Shown piece by piece: positions 30,715 to 40,147 of a DNA stretch of 64,000 bases. The notes below the pieces were generated by a model. That model did no database searches. It saw only the letters and a list, made by a program, of their open reading frames with translations, and was not told where the DNA came from. Source of the stretch: Agapetus fuscipes. Taxonomy: Eukaryota; Arthropoda; Insecta; Trichoptera; Glossosomatidae. A program made the translations under genes and the position numbers. The DNA is taken from assembly GCA_951799405.1 (NCBI GenBank), contig OX637343.1:5084001-5148000 (forward strand), given 5' to 3'. Positions within the stretch are counted from its first letter, which is position 1. Each line of letters opens with the position of its first letter.

Positions 30715-30879
30715 AAGCTGCTAGGATATGTTAACATATAAGGTGCATATTAAATGCATGTCTACAGACAGGCACATTTAGGTTCGCACCTACACATTCT
30801 ACATGTGTGAATACAAATTTAAAAAAAATCTCACATGAACATAAACCTTTCAGATCCTGCCTCCTTTCCCTGAAATCAA
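30715..30879 (-). repeat. Family A2, reverse
   Basis: AGGATATGTTAACATATAAG to CTCCTTTCCCTGAAATC. Confidence 0.72.
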
Positions 30880-31259
30880 ACCCACGACCTTCAGATTACA
30901 AATTCATAGAATTAACCCATTAGCTCACACATGCTACATTTGTATTAACTGATAAGTAGGGATTGCAATCCAGCAGCATTTTCAATCCAGCTGGATTTTT
31001 GCTGGATCAACATCATTCCAGCTGGATCCAGCGCGGATCCAGCAATTTATTGATTTTCGAAGAAATTGAACTGTTTTTTTTTTAAATACTTAAGAAATGT
31101 GTTAATCAAACATTTTAACAAAATAATAAATCACAATAATCAAAATTATAACTTATACTCTTACTTTTAGAGTAGACACACAGAGTAAAAGTTATAACAA
31201 AAATAAGTATTTTCTTGACTTTTTATGTAGGAGACAAAATTTATATTTTTTTCTGGTAC

Positions 31260-32180
31260 CTAGTATGATCTCAAGAAACAAATGGTATTAATGGTATTGT
31301 CTCCCAACCGGCTTCTTAATGAACTGCATATATATCCGGCTGCAGAGAAGGCCCTTTCTGCCTCTACGCTTGTTGGTTAGTTTCTGATAATCGTAATCTA
31401 ACATTAATAATCGTAAATTAAAGTTAGGTTGTTTGGTTTTCTTTCTCACATTTCAGCTTAATCCCCAGATCTTGTTTCAATTCAAATTCAATGAATCCGG
31501 TTTATTCTGTTCATAGTTTTTTACTTCCATTATTATCTTCTTGCTCTTGCACTGTTGGTGGTTCCACTAAATATGCGTTTACACGATTCAGCATATTTTC
31601 CTCTCCTGACGCATTGCATATTTTTTTGGAAATTTCTTCGTCATACTTCTTTGGGTTCTGTAGATAAATCTGCACACCTGTGACATCGGTAAGACGCCGT
31701 TCTTCGATTCTGTTGTGGAGTGCCTCAGAAAGGTCTGCACTCAAGATTATGTCCTGGCTTTTTAGTTTGTCTAAGACAAATTTTAGGGTTGTGTGATGTG
31801 TCAGCAGTTATCAAACTCGGCTCTCTTCTGGAGAGAACTTCAACGACCAGCTTAACCGGTTGAAAACTGGCGTCCTTTCGATCAACTCACTGGTTAGTGA
31901 CCACTTGTCTGCTGAGAATTTAGTTTCTGAGGCAGTGTCTATGAAGGCTTTATCGATGCAAACTTTTCAACTTTCAGCAAAAACGTTCCAGCATGCTGAG
32001 CAAACTGTTCCACCTAGTGCAGCAGTCAAGAATCAGACTCAATTCTTTGCACTTTGCTTCCTTTATATATTTTTGCAAAAACATCTCATCTTTGGTAGGT
32101 GATCTTTTAAAAGTGTTGCGGACGCAGCGAGTCTCAGATTTTTCATTTAAGCCGATGAAGGCCCTTCTTAGGGCAACCAC
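31260..32180 (-). pseudogene. hAT transposase, frameshifted remnant
   Basis: Transposase would cut and rejoin the element ends. Three pieces appear in correct order on minus. Codons in 32180-31974 encode SLILDCCTRWNSLLSMLERF, the conserved TRWNS region. 31744-31511 encodes a piece with ALHNRIEERR and LQNPKKYDEE in another frame. 31376-31260 encodes PTSVEAERAFSAAGYICSSL and continues to a stop, the hAT C-terminal dimerisation domain. The N-terminal zinc finger and first catalytic Asp are not recognisable. Frames differ between pieces, so no functional protein is expected. Confidence 0.85.
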
Positions 32181-32211
32181 ATAAAATGCGATAATTGCGG
32201 CGACCTCGGTA

Positions 32212-32496
32212 TGTGTAATGTGAAATGTGGACCCTTAATAAAGAAACACTTCAACTTCAGGGTCCACTATCACAAATACCGGGGGAGCTCTCAGTTTACC
32301 AATTAATCGATAAATATGTAGATTTGTCTCATTTGTGCCGACACTCCCACGCCCCATCCCTAGTTTTCGTTCCCATCCCTATTCGTGAGAATTCCCGTTA
32401 TCCTTTGTCCCGTTATCCCTATTGTTTCCTAGGATATAAATATGCATATGTTCTTTGAAATAAATCACTTGTTCTCCGACTTCCGACTTCTTACAA
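32212..32496 (+). mobile_element. LTR-like segment inside hAT
   Basis: Starts TGTGTAATG; TATAAATATG near 32434 and AATAAATC near 32459; TTACA near 32495. The promoter/poly-A arrangement resembles an LTR, but I could not find a target duplication, so boundaries and identity are uncertain. Confidence 0.35.
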
Positions 32497-33057
32497 CAAC
32501 TCTTCGCTTTCTTCAAAACTTCGACCTGCTACTCTTCCTGACTATCTCTTCAGATCTTCGATACAACGACCCGCCGCTTTGCCCCCTGACATCGAGATTT
32601 TGAATTATTGGAAAGGCAGCTGCCTTACAACCAGCTGACAGAGGAGCAGTGAAAATAAGACGGATCCAGTCCACCCGCGCCTGTAGAGCGTCAGCTACAA
32701 AAAGTCTTTGCAACTTTTCGCATTTTATTAAAAAGTTCACTGTATCGCTGAATCATTCATGTTCAGCTGGTGTTTGTTCAATTATTACTAATAAGCCTTC
32801 ATTGGTGTCCGTGTCTTCGTCATCATAATAGAGCGGCGACATCGCTCTCGCCGAACTGTAAGAGCATCTAGCAAAGCGCCAATGCTGGCAAGCTAGATTG
32901 CGCCATTATTTGGAAAGTTTTATACTTGCGGATCCGCAGCGCTGGATCCAGCAGCCGGGGCTGGATCCAGCAGGCCGAAAAATGCGCTGGATCCAGCTGG
33001 ATTGCTGGATGAGGGATCCAGCAATTGCAATCCCTACTGATAAGACCCGAAGATTGT

Positions 33058-33397
33058 CCGGTCGATAGCTCAGGTGGTAGAGTGCTTGCATTTCATGCCG
33101 AAAGCTCGGGTTCGAATCCCACCGAGGGTGTCAGAAATGATTTCCCGTTTCGGTGTTTATTTCAAACCCCAAAATAAAATACCGGCTAGGTTTACTCAGC
33201 CTTCACAAGAAATGAGTACCAGCCCTCTCGGGAGCTGGGAAACCTCCACTTCAATTGAAGTGGTTGGCGTAAGGCCGGCCCCCTTACCTGTAAAAATAAA
33301 TAGGTTCAACTCGCCACATGCGACCCCTTCGGGGATAACGCGGCAAAAAGTTACACTATATGTGTAGCTTGGTTGCGTGGTTGCGTTACCTAAGCCT
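33058..33397 (+). repeat. SINE B, full-length reference copy
   Basis: tRNA-derived SINE. A box TAGCTCAGGTGG at 33066-33077 and B box GGTTCGAATCC at 33109-33119 are well formed, so an RNA polymerase III promoter is likely (inference). The body has TTTACTCAGCCTTCACAAG, CTCTCGGGAGCTGG, CAATTGAAGTGG and ACCCCTTCGGGGATAACG, a perfect short stem. The 3' end is ACTATATGTGTAGC then GGTTGCGTGGTTGCG. No LINE with this end is seen in the window, so its mobilising partner is unknown. Confidence 0.9.
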
Positions 33398-33400
33398 AAA

Positions 33401-33507
33401 ATAAGCCCTGTAACTTTAAGCGACTTCCCTGAAACAGGAGTGACATTTACAAAAAATTACAAATTTTTACATTATGGGTGGTCAGTCACGTACCAACCTA
33501 TAAGTTA
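33401..33507 (-). repeat. Family A, reverse 5' fragment
   Basis: ACTTCCCTGAAACAGGAG to ACCAACCTATAAGTTAA. Confidence 0.75.
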
Positions 33508-33698
33508 AGGGTCAAAATGTTAAGAAGTAAGCAATAACTTAATAAGTTAAGGAACAATGCATAAAAAAATTATAAATCACAATGCACAAATTTGCCAAAA
33601 TTGCAGATCAACCATCATGTGTTCGTTCCGTGTATACTTTTATCTTTTCTTCTTATCTTTTTTAGTCATTCTTCGTTCTATATTATGTTTCTTAAACA

Positions 33699-34000
33699 GA
33701 ACACATATAGTGTAACTTCTTGCCGCGTTATCCCCGAAGGCTTCGCATGTAGCGAATATAACCTATTTATTTTTACAAGTAAGAGGGGCAGGCCTTACGC
33801 TAACCACCTCAGTTAAAGTGGGAGTTTCCCATCCCCCGATGGGGCTGGTACTCATTTCTTATGAAGGCTGAGTAAACCTTGCCGGTATTTTATTTTGGGG
33901 TTTGAAATAAGCACCGAAACGGAAAATCATTTCTGACACCCTCGGTGGTATTCGAACCCGAGCTTACTAAGCATGGAATACAAACACTCTGCCAACTGAG
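33699..34000 (-). repeat. SINE B, reverse, near full length
   Basis: CACATATAGTGTAAC through to the head (GTATTCGAACCCGAG, CCAACTGAGG). Confidence 0.85.
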
Positions 34001-34078
34001 GACCAGAAACAGAAAATACTATAATAAGCATGTGTCTTATTTGTTTTTTTGTTGTTGTCACAATGGGGTTTTTTTTTC

Positions 34079-34290
34079 ATTGGCTTATATATGGGTATGC
34101 GGCTGACTACCCAAAATGTATAAAATTGTTCACTTTGCCAATGTCACCCCTGTTTCAGGAAAGGACGGCAAGAGTTGCAGGGTGCATTTCCATTCGAGAT
34201 TTAATTTTTTATATTGTAGGTTCACATGCGGCATGTGCAAGCGCGTATTTGAACGTGTCTGCTTATGAGAATGCATATAATCTGAATTCC
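34079..34290 (+). repeat. Family A1 copy
   Basis: ATGCGGCTGACTACCC to ATAATCTGAATTCC; tail lost where an A2 copy begins. Confidence 0.8.
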
Positions 34291-34297
34291 TAATGTT

Positions 34298-34556
34298 GCT
34301 CCTTGACTGATAGCCGATAGGTTGGTACGAGGCTGACCACCCGTGCTGTAAACATCGGTTCACTTTTGCCAATGCCACCCCGGTTCAGGGAACGGCGGCA
34401 GGAGTTGCAAGGTTTATGTCCATGTGAGGTTTTCTTTATTTGTATGCACACGTGCAGAATGTGTAGGCGCGAACCTACATGTGCCTGTCTGTAGGCATGC
34501 ATTTCATATGAGCCTTAAATGTTAACATATCCTTGCAGCTTAGATTAGAGATTATA
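34298..34556 (+). repeat. Family A2, full length
   Basis: CTTGACTGATAGCC start, ATGCCACCCCGGTTCAGGG, GCGAACCTACATGTGCC and tail AGCTTAGATTAGAG. Confidence 0.85.
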
Positions 34557-34580
34557 GATAGATATAGACTTATCTTGTTT

Positions 34581-34698
34581 GTCAACGACGTTACCATGTT
34601 GAAAGCACCGGTTCCCATAGATCACCGAAGTTAAGCAACATTGGGCGCGGACAGTACTTGGATGGGTAACCGCTCAGGTACACCGCGTGTCGTTGGCA
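34581..34698 (+). rRNA. 5S rRNA gene or recent 5S copy
   Basis: About 118 bp matching a eukaryotic 5S rRNA end to end. The first nine bases GTCAACGAC pair fully with the last nine GTCGTTGGC (helix I, one G-U). The internal control region is present: GAAGTTAAGCAAC (A box side) and CTTGGATGGGTAACCGC (C box side), with GATCACCGAAG and GGGCGCGG in expected places. No T-run terminator follows at once; a SINE C head begins at 34704. It stands alone here, so it may be an orphan gene, a pseudogene or part of a 5S/SINE chimera. Confidence 0.82.
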
Positions 34699-34703
34699 TC
34701 TTG

Positions 34704-35420
34704 GACCGGTCCGTAGTCCGTAGTGGCAACACTTCGGACTCGTAAATGGAAGGTTGTGGATTCGGATCCCGGCGGAGCACAAAAATATACCATTTATATT
34801 TCGAATGTGCTCTTCTTCGCTGGGTTGAAAAATTCATAAACCTTTACCAAAGACCGGTCACTGAAAGTCCTGGCACGAGTTCGCAGCCGCGGGCTCAAGA
34901 CTGGGCAGAGGTGACCATTAGCCCTCAGTCAGTCCTCGCGACACCCATACATATTGACGTATGTACACCCATAACTTACTGCGCTCAGCGCGGATGGCAA
35001 CTCGTTCGATACACGTCAATGAAGGGCTCCCGTCAGGCACATTAGCTTCAGTAACCTCGACGTTCTGGGGAGGGTGGGACTTCTTAGAGTCATGCGTTAG
35101 CCCCTGATTTGAGGATCCTCTTTTTCCTTTCTTGAGTAGAGTAACTTTAGCTGATTAACTTCAACGGGAAGGCCTTCCGCCGCCAAAAAAACATTGCAAG
35201 TGAAGTATCACCAAGTGAAGCGACTCCGCATGAGTTGTATGAACTTGGTGGGTGGAGGTGGGTAAAGTGCCACTGAAAGGTCCATCCAACCTTACAACAA
35301 CTGGGTCTTGCTTGAGAATTGGCGCTTTCTACAGCGACGACCAAGCTCGCAGAGGGCTCTTGAGGTGTGATACACACAAAAACAGCGCTCACCAAATAAA
35401 TCATCCTAATATTATTATAT
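34704..35420 (+). repeat. SINE C1, split by a LINE 3' end
   Basis: Head from GACCGGTCCGTAG with a weakened B box (GATTCGGATCCCGG); the body to GGTCACTGAAAG resumes at 35271 and runs to the C1 tail (TTGAGGTGTGATACACAC, CAGCGCTCACC, AAATAAATC) and an ATTATT-rich end. GTCC-GTAG is locally duplicated in the head. Confidence 0.85.
34868..35270 (+). mobile_element. Unclassified LINE 3' end, 9 bp duplication
   Basis: 403 bp flanked by CACTGAAAG at 34859-34867 and 35271-35279. A shorter copy at 37628-37777 shares exactly the right-hand end (GGTGGGTAAAGTGC) and lacks the left part. Nested 5' truncations with a fixed 3' end are the mark of a non-LTR element. No poly-A tail and no domain recognised. 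Confidence 0.78.
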
Positions 35421-35822
35421 TATTATTATATTTTGCAACTTAGATTAGATAAGATTAGGGATCTCGTGGGCCGGCAGTTGCCGAAAGCTGCCACACATTA
35501 TAGGCTGCTAGTAAATTGATGTATTGGTAGAAACCGGATTTTTAGATTTAATATTTTTTTTTTATCCGAAATGTACGCGTTTCTGGTCGATCTCATTTCT
35601 GTTAGTCTCACTGCCAGCATAATCAATCTGAAATCTAACTTGTTTTATTTATTTATATACACATGCACACCTACTCGGGTTTTTATTATCATTATTTTAT
35701 AATATGTATCATTCGACATCAACAATCAAATCTTAAATATAACACTGCCAAACTTTTAACCAGCGCTTAAGTAAAATGTGCTTTTTAAAAATGTGGGATT
35801 AATTGAAAAATTAAAATTAGGC
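35421..35822. other. Mostly unrecognised; family A tail relic
   Basis: TTGCAACTTAGATTAGATAAG at 35434-35458 is an A tail. The rest shows nothing supportable. Confidence 0.45.
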
Positions 35823-36545
35823 TGATTTATTTGGTGAGCGCTGTTTTTGCGTGTATCACACCTTACTGAAGTGGCTTACCTGAGAGCAATGGCTGGAAAG
35901 ACACTGAATGATAGAGTACGTAATGATTGGGTGATGAACGAGTGTGGTATAAAAGAGAATATGAGAATGAAAGTAGGTACAACAAAAGTACGATGAGATG
36001 GTTCGGACATCTCGAAAGAATGGATGATGAACGACTAACGAAGAAAGTGTACAAAGGAAATGTCAGAGGAAAGCGCGGAAGGGGAAGGCCGAGGAAAGAA
36101 TGGTTAGACCAAATAGGTGAGATTGCGAAAGAATGGAACCTGCAGAGTGAGAATAAGAGAAGAGTATGTATGAAAAAGGTGATGAATATTGAGGAAATGA
36201 AAGTGGTTTGTAAGGACAGAAAAAGTGGCGGCGCATCTGCGGAGGTACCGGCCACCCCTAGTGGAACGGCGGCAGGATACAGTACAGTACAGTACACCTC
36301 AAGAGCCCTCTGCGAGCTTGGATGTCGCCGTAGAAAGCGCCAATTCTCAAGCAAAACCCAGTTGCTGTAATGTTGGATGGACCTTTTTGATGACCGGTCT
36401 TTGGTAAAGGTTTATGAATTTTTCAACCCAGCGAAGAGCAAATTTGAAAATGTAAATGTTATATTTTTTGTGCTCCGCTGGGATTCGGACCCACAACCTT
36501 CCATTTACGAGTCCGAAGTGTTACAACTGGACTACGGACCGGTCT
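35823..36545 (-). repeat. SINE C1, reverse, split by LINE E
   Basis: GCTGATTTATTTGGTGAGCGC to ATCACACC, then CACCTCAAGAGCCC (36294) to the head GACTACGGACCGGTC. Confidence 0.86.
35867..36292 (+). pseudogene. LINE E, longest 3' fragment
   Basis: C-terminal end of a LINE ORF2 in two frames. The first encodes LRAMAGKTLNDRVRNDWVM and ENM; after a frameshift near 35990 the second encodes MRWFGHLERMDDERL, KRGRGRPRKEWLDQI and VCMKKVMNIEEMKVVCKDRK. It ends in GGCGGCAGGATACAGTACAG repeats. The ACACCT target sequence is found at both junctions. RWFGHxERM and GRPRKxW blocks are familiar from insect LINE ORF2 C-termini. Confidence 0.88.
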
Positions 36546-36689
36546 AAAATAATCATTGCTACATATAATGTAATAATAATACGTTGACAATATTTATGTC
36601 GTTTTGTGAGTTTACAAGTAGTTATGTAATTTAGAAAAACAAATAGATAGAAGTAAAAAAAAAATACAAAATTTTTGAGATACGAGGTT

Positions 36690-36868
36690 GAGAAAGTAGG
36701 GCGACGATATGCAAAGTGAAAGAAGGAAATGGGTGAAAAAAATTATGGATATGCATGAACTGAGAGAAGTACTGTATGTTGGTAAACAAAAAGGAAATAC
36801 ATCTTTGAGACTTTGGAGAGGTTCTGGCCACCTCTAGGGGAATGGTGAAAGCGTAACAGTTACAGTAT
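36690..36868 (+). pseudogene. LINE E 3' fragment
   Basis: ATGGATATGCATGAACTGAG, TCTGGCCACCTCTAGGGG and tail GTAACAGTTACAG. Confidence 0.75.
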
Positions 36869-36917
36869 TTTATTATTTAAATGAAAGAACCAATATAATC
36901 TACTTTAATTTTGCATA

Positions 36918-37329
36918 TCGACGTTTAAAAGGCAGCGACATTTTGGTCAAAAATGAGTTATGAATGCTATCCTACTTGAAATTTTCCGCTTTTTCTAATG
37001 CGCTAACTCCCATAGCTCTACGATGATTTTTGTGTTGTTTATGGCCAAGCAAACAACTGCGTTTTCGAAGTATGGTTTTGGTGTAACCGACAAGATTTTG
37101 GCTTTTTTTGTCCTAAAGGCGCTTGTGACATAAAAAAAATCGTAAAACCACATTTTAATAGGAATGCCAATAAATGCCTTCATTTTTTTAACTTTAGAGC
37201 TGTTTTGATTTTCACGATATGATAAAAAATAAAAAAAGTTATGCCATTTTTCTTCAATCTCAAACTTTAAACTGCTCTCCTAAACAATTAAGTTTATGTC
37301 GCTTATGCCCTACTGCCTTTAACCGTCGA
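36918..37329. mobile_element. MITE-2, uninterrupted copy
   Basis: 412 bp flanked by TA. The right end is TTTAACCGTCGA preceded by GCCCTACTGCC; the left end is TCGACGTTTAAAAGGCAG with a 10 bp internal loss compared with the copy at 46426. Non-coding. TA target suggests a Tc1/mariner-type source (inference). Confidence 0.85.
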
Positions 37330-37339
37330 TATATTAGGA

Positions 37340-37465
37340 CCTGTTAATTTTTACAGGTAAGAGGGCCGGCCTTCCACTTCACTTGAAGTGTAAGTTACCC
37401 AGCTCTCGAGGGGCTGCTTCTCATTTCTTGTGAAAGCTGAGTACACATTGGCGGTATTTCGATAT
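37340..37465 (-). repeat. SINE B, internal fragment
   Basis: ATTTTTACAGGTAAGAGG, CTCATTTCTTGTGAAAGCTG. Confidence 0.7.
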
Positions 37466-37627
37466 AATCTAATCTAAACTAAGTAGCATTGAGGATTCAC
37501 ATTATATGCATTTTCACAACCAGACACGTATGTATTAATTCGCGCTTGCACATACCGCATGTACAAATCTACAACATAAAAACCCAAATCTCAAATAAAC
37601 ATAATATACCCTGCAACTCTTGTCGAC

Positions 37628-37777
37628 TTTTTCCTTTCTTGAGTAGAGTAACTTTAGCTGATTAACTTCAACGGGAAGGCCTTCCGCCGCCAAAAAAACA
37701 TTGCAAGTGAAGTATCACCAAGTGAAGCGACTCCGCATGAGTTGTATGAACTTGGTGGGTGGAGGTGGGTAAAGTGC
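37628..37777 (+). mobile_element. Unclassified LINE 3' end, short copy
   Basis: Matches the right-hand 150 bp of the element at 34868-35270 almost base for base, ending GGTGGGTAAAGTGC. Confidence 0.82.
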
Positions 37778-37847
37778 CTTCCCTGAAATAGAGGTGACAT
37801 TCGCAAAGTGAACCATTTTCTACGGCATGGATAGTCAACCATATACC

Positions 37848-38288
37848 GCTCCGCTGTTAAAAAAACTACATTGGCTTCGTTTCCCGGAGAGGGTGGTCTA
37901 CCGTGTTTGTCTGATGGTATATAAAGCCATCAATGGCTTGGCTCCACCTTATCTGACTGACATGATTTCGCCTGTTGAGATGGGTGTGAGGAGGCAGACA
38001 CTCAGATCCGCGGGCGATGGTGCAATCAATTTGGTTCAGCCGCACCGTCAGATCCGTACAAATTTTGGAGACCGTGCTTTCCGTGTTGCGGGTCCGGTGG
38101 AGTGGAACAGACTGCCACCCGGAGTGAAGAACTCCGAATCTATGGGTATATTTTGCGGAGCTCTCAAGACGCACCTTTTCAAAAAGTCTTATCCGTGATC
38201 GGAGAGGGCCCTTGAGGTGTGACACACACAAAAACGGCGCTCTCTTATCATGTGTAATTTAAAATAAATAAGCCTGTCATATATATAT
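37848..38288 (+). pseudogene. L2/CR1-like LINE, 3' end with ORF C-terminus
   Basis: The frame to 38198 encodes the C-terminus of a LINE ORF2: LLKKLHWLRFPERVVYRV, CLMVYKAINGLAPPYLTDMI, then FGDRAFRVAGPVEWNRLP and LKTHLF before the stop. This order is familiar from CR1/L2-type ORF2 ends. The 3' UTR holds GGGCCCTTGAGGTGTG and CACACAAAAACGGCGC and finishes in AATAAATAAG and an (AT)n tail. ATATACC flanks it on both sides (37841-37847 and 38289-38295). About 50 bp of the UTR is shared with the SINE C1 tail. Confidence 0.88.
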
Positions 38289-38335
38289 ATATACCAACCT
38301 ATAAGTCAGAAAAGGAAGTAAATCCTTTCCGAGAC

Positions 38336-38595
38336 TGTTCCTTGACTTATAGGTTGGTATGCGGCTGACCACCCATACTGTAAAAAATGGTTCACTTTGC
38401 CAATGTCACCCCTGTTTCAGGGAAGGACGGCAAGAGTTGCTGGGCTTATTTTCATTTGAGATTGGGTTTTTATATTGTAGGTCCACATGCGGCATGTGCT
38501 AGCGCGAAATTATACATGTCTGCTTGTGGGAATGCATTTAATATAAATCTTGAATCATATATATCTTTGCAGATTAGATTAGATTAGATTGATGG
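38336..38595 (+). repeat. Family A, full-length
   Basis: TTCCTTGACTTATAGGTTGG to a (GATTA)n tail: a near-consensus A1 copy. Confidence 0.9.
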
Positions 38596-38655
38596 GGATC
38601 GAACCTTAGCTTCTGTCATGAGACACGAGTATTCTACCTATTGAGCTGTCGACCA
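38592..38655 (-). repeat. tRNA-like SINE head fragment
   Basis: Plus strand GGGGATCGAACC and GAGCTGTCGACC: a reversed SINE B-type head. Confidence 0.55.
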
Positions 38656-39028
38656 TTAATAGATTGATGAAATTGGATCAAATTTTCGTATGTAGTCATT
38701 TGCAGTGATGCTAGAGTCTATTTTAGCATACCACTGGCCCAGGTGGAGGTATGAAGTTCGACGAACCCCCCGCAGGCGATTCTGACCGCTATGTACCGCG
38801 TGCCTGTGTGTATGTACTGCCAAAATTAGCAATAGAACGAAAATCGTAGCGAAAAAATATGTGTTAGAAGGGTACATTTTCAAGAGCGCCAGTGTCCATT
38901 TATTCAAAACTATTTTTTTGTCAATGCTAATTAAATACATTAGAAATTCAATGATATAACAGTGCTTTCCTTCCTGGTAAACACTGTTTATTTTCACTGC
39001 TTGTTTTATCAGAAAATTAATTTCTAAT
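38656..39028. other. No feature recognised
   Basis: No domain in the open frames. Confidence 0.4.
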
Positions 39029-39272
39029 AATCTATAATCTAAGTTGCAAGGATATATTCATTAAAAGCTCTCAGATGTATGCCCACAAATCAACACGTGT
39101 AGTTCGCGCTTACAAATGCTGAATGCGTACTAACAAATAAAATGCAAACCTCAAATGAACATAAGCCCCACAACTTTTGCCGACCTTCCCTGAAACAGGG
39201 TGACATTGGCAAAGTGAACCATTTTTTACAGTATGGGTGGTCAGCCTCATACCAACCTATAAGTCAAGGAAT
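39029..39272 (-). repeat. Family A, reverse, full length
   Basis: TAATCTATAATCTAAGTTGC to CCAACCTATAAGTCAAGG. Confidence 0.87.
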
Positions 39273-39298
39273 TCCACAATCCACAATAATAATACACG

Positions 39299-39525
39299 TA
39301 TAATCTGTGTTGCAAAGATATATTAATATTTAAAATTTATATTACATCCATTCAAACAAGCAGAAACGTACAAGTTTGCGCTTACACAATATGCCGCATG
39401 TGGACTTACAACTTAACTCAATCTCAAATAATATTAAGTTTCAGGGAAAGTCGACAAGACTTTGGCAAAGTGAACCATTTTTTTACAGAATGAGTTGTCA
39501 GCCTCATATCAACCTATGAGTTCAT
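39299..39525 (-). repeat. Family A, reverse, internally deleted
   Basis: TAATCTGTGTTGCAAAG to TCATATCAACCTATGAG; the GTTGCAGGG region is rearranged. Confidence 0.78.
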
Positions 39526-39534
39526 GAGAGTACA

Positions 39535-39690
39535 TGAGAGTCCGGTTTATTTTGTATGTACAAGCGGGCACATGTGCGTTCGCGGTTACACATGCTACAA
39601 ATTGTATTACATAGCACGTTCAGCATTTGAATTGTAAGCCGTTAAAGAGCCGTAAATGTCAATGTATTCTTGCAATTTAGATTATAGATT
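39535..39690 (+). repeat. Family A2/A3 variant, 3' part
   Basis: Diverged copy ending GTATTCTTGCAATTTAGATT and ATAGATTATA. Confidence 0.6.
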
Positions 39691-40082
39691 ATAAAATAAA
39701 TTTTAATGTTTTTATTTTTACGTTCGGATTTAGGCGCTCTTGTTCTCACACCGCTCACACCAGTAACTTTGATAAGTGCCCATTATACGTCAGTTTTTTT
39801 ACGTCTAAAGCTATTCCCCGCACACATGTATCATAATGATATTGTAACACGAGTCCATCGACGGAAACGAGTTTGGTGAAGACTGCGCTAACCTCAGCCA
39901 CCCCCAGTGGCAATGGCAAAAGTCAAGGCTACAGTCACACCGCACGCCTGATCACCATACTTTAAGTCTGTTAGATTTTGTAGGGTTTGTGTATTCACAC
40001 AGTGAAAATTCATTTTATTAAAAATAAAATTATTTTAGAAACTATAAGTCTGATTTATTCCAATTTGTAAATTCTTTATATC
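39691..40082. other. Mostly unrecognised; LINE E-like 3' end
   Basis: CAGCCACCCCCAGTGGCAATG near 39895 and GGCTACAG near 39927 resemble a LINE E end. Confidence 0.45.
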
Positions 40083-40147
40083 CGTTCGATGTTGGTAGAG
40101 CACTTGCATTCATAGCCAGAGGGGTAGGGTTAGATTCCTATCGAGGG
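40083..40147 (+). repeat. tRNA-like SINE head, decayed
   Basis: GTTGGTAGAGCACTTGCATTC and AGGGTTAGATTCC: SINE B-type head fused to a SINE C. Confidence 0.55.

Larger units (their letters stand above)
30957..33036 (-). mobile_element. hAT DNA transposon, complete ends, inactive
   Basis: 2,080 bp bounded by TAGGGATTGCAAT and its exact complement, with an 8 bp target duplication CTGATAAG at 30949-30956 and 33037-33044. Eight-base duplications and TAGGG-type ends are typical of hAT elements. Subterminal zones at both ends are dense in CTGGATCCAGC-like palindromes. Transposase remnants run on minus. An LTR-like segment sits inside. Confidence 0.93.
37466..38310 (-). repeat. Family A, reverse, split twice
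   Basis: Pieces 37466-37627 (AATCTAATCTAAAC to CTCTTGTCGAC), 37778-37847 (CTTCCCTGAAATAGAGG to AGTCAACCATATACC) and 38289-38310 (ATACCAACCTATAAGTCA), with two different LINE ends in the gaps. Confidence 0.84.

Noticed and set aside
32212..32496. Confirmed solo LTR inside the hAT element
   Set aside because: Several TG start and CA end combinations were tested by eye and none gave a 4-6 bp duplication, so it is kept only as an LTR-like segment.
32540..32640. Plus-strand EILNYWK-like stretch resembling a hAT C-terminal block
   Set aside because: It lies on the opposite strand and in the wrong order relative to the TRWNS and C-terminal dimerisation pieces, which are clear on minus.
33058..33130. 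Functional tRNA gene at the SINE B head
   Set aside because: A and B boxes are good, but the anticodon arm and acceptor pairing are poor and the unit recurs with the same SINE body.
35927..36370. Host DNA-binding protein suggested by a KRGRGRPRKEW stretch
   Set aside because: The stretch belongs to the LINE E ORF2 C-terminus, occurs in many broken copies and is flanked by an insertion duplication.
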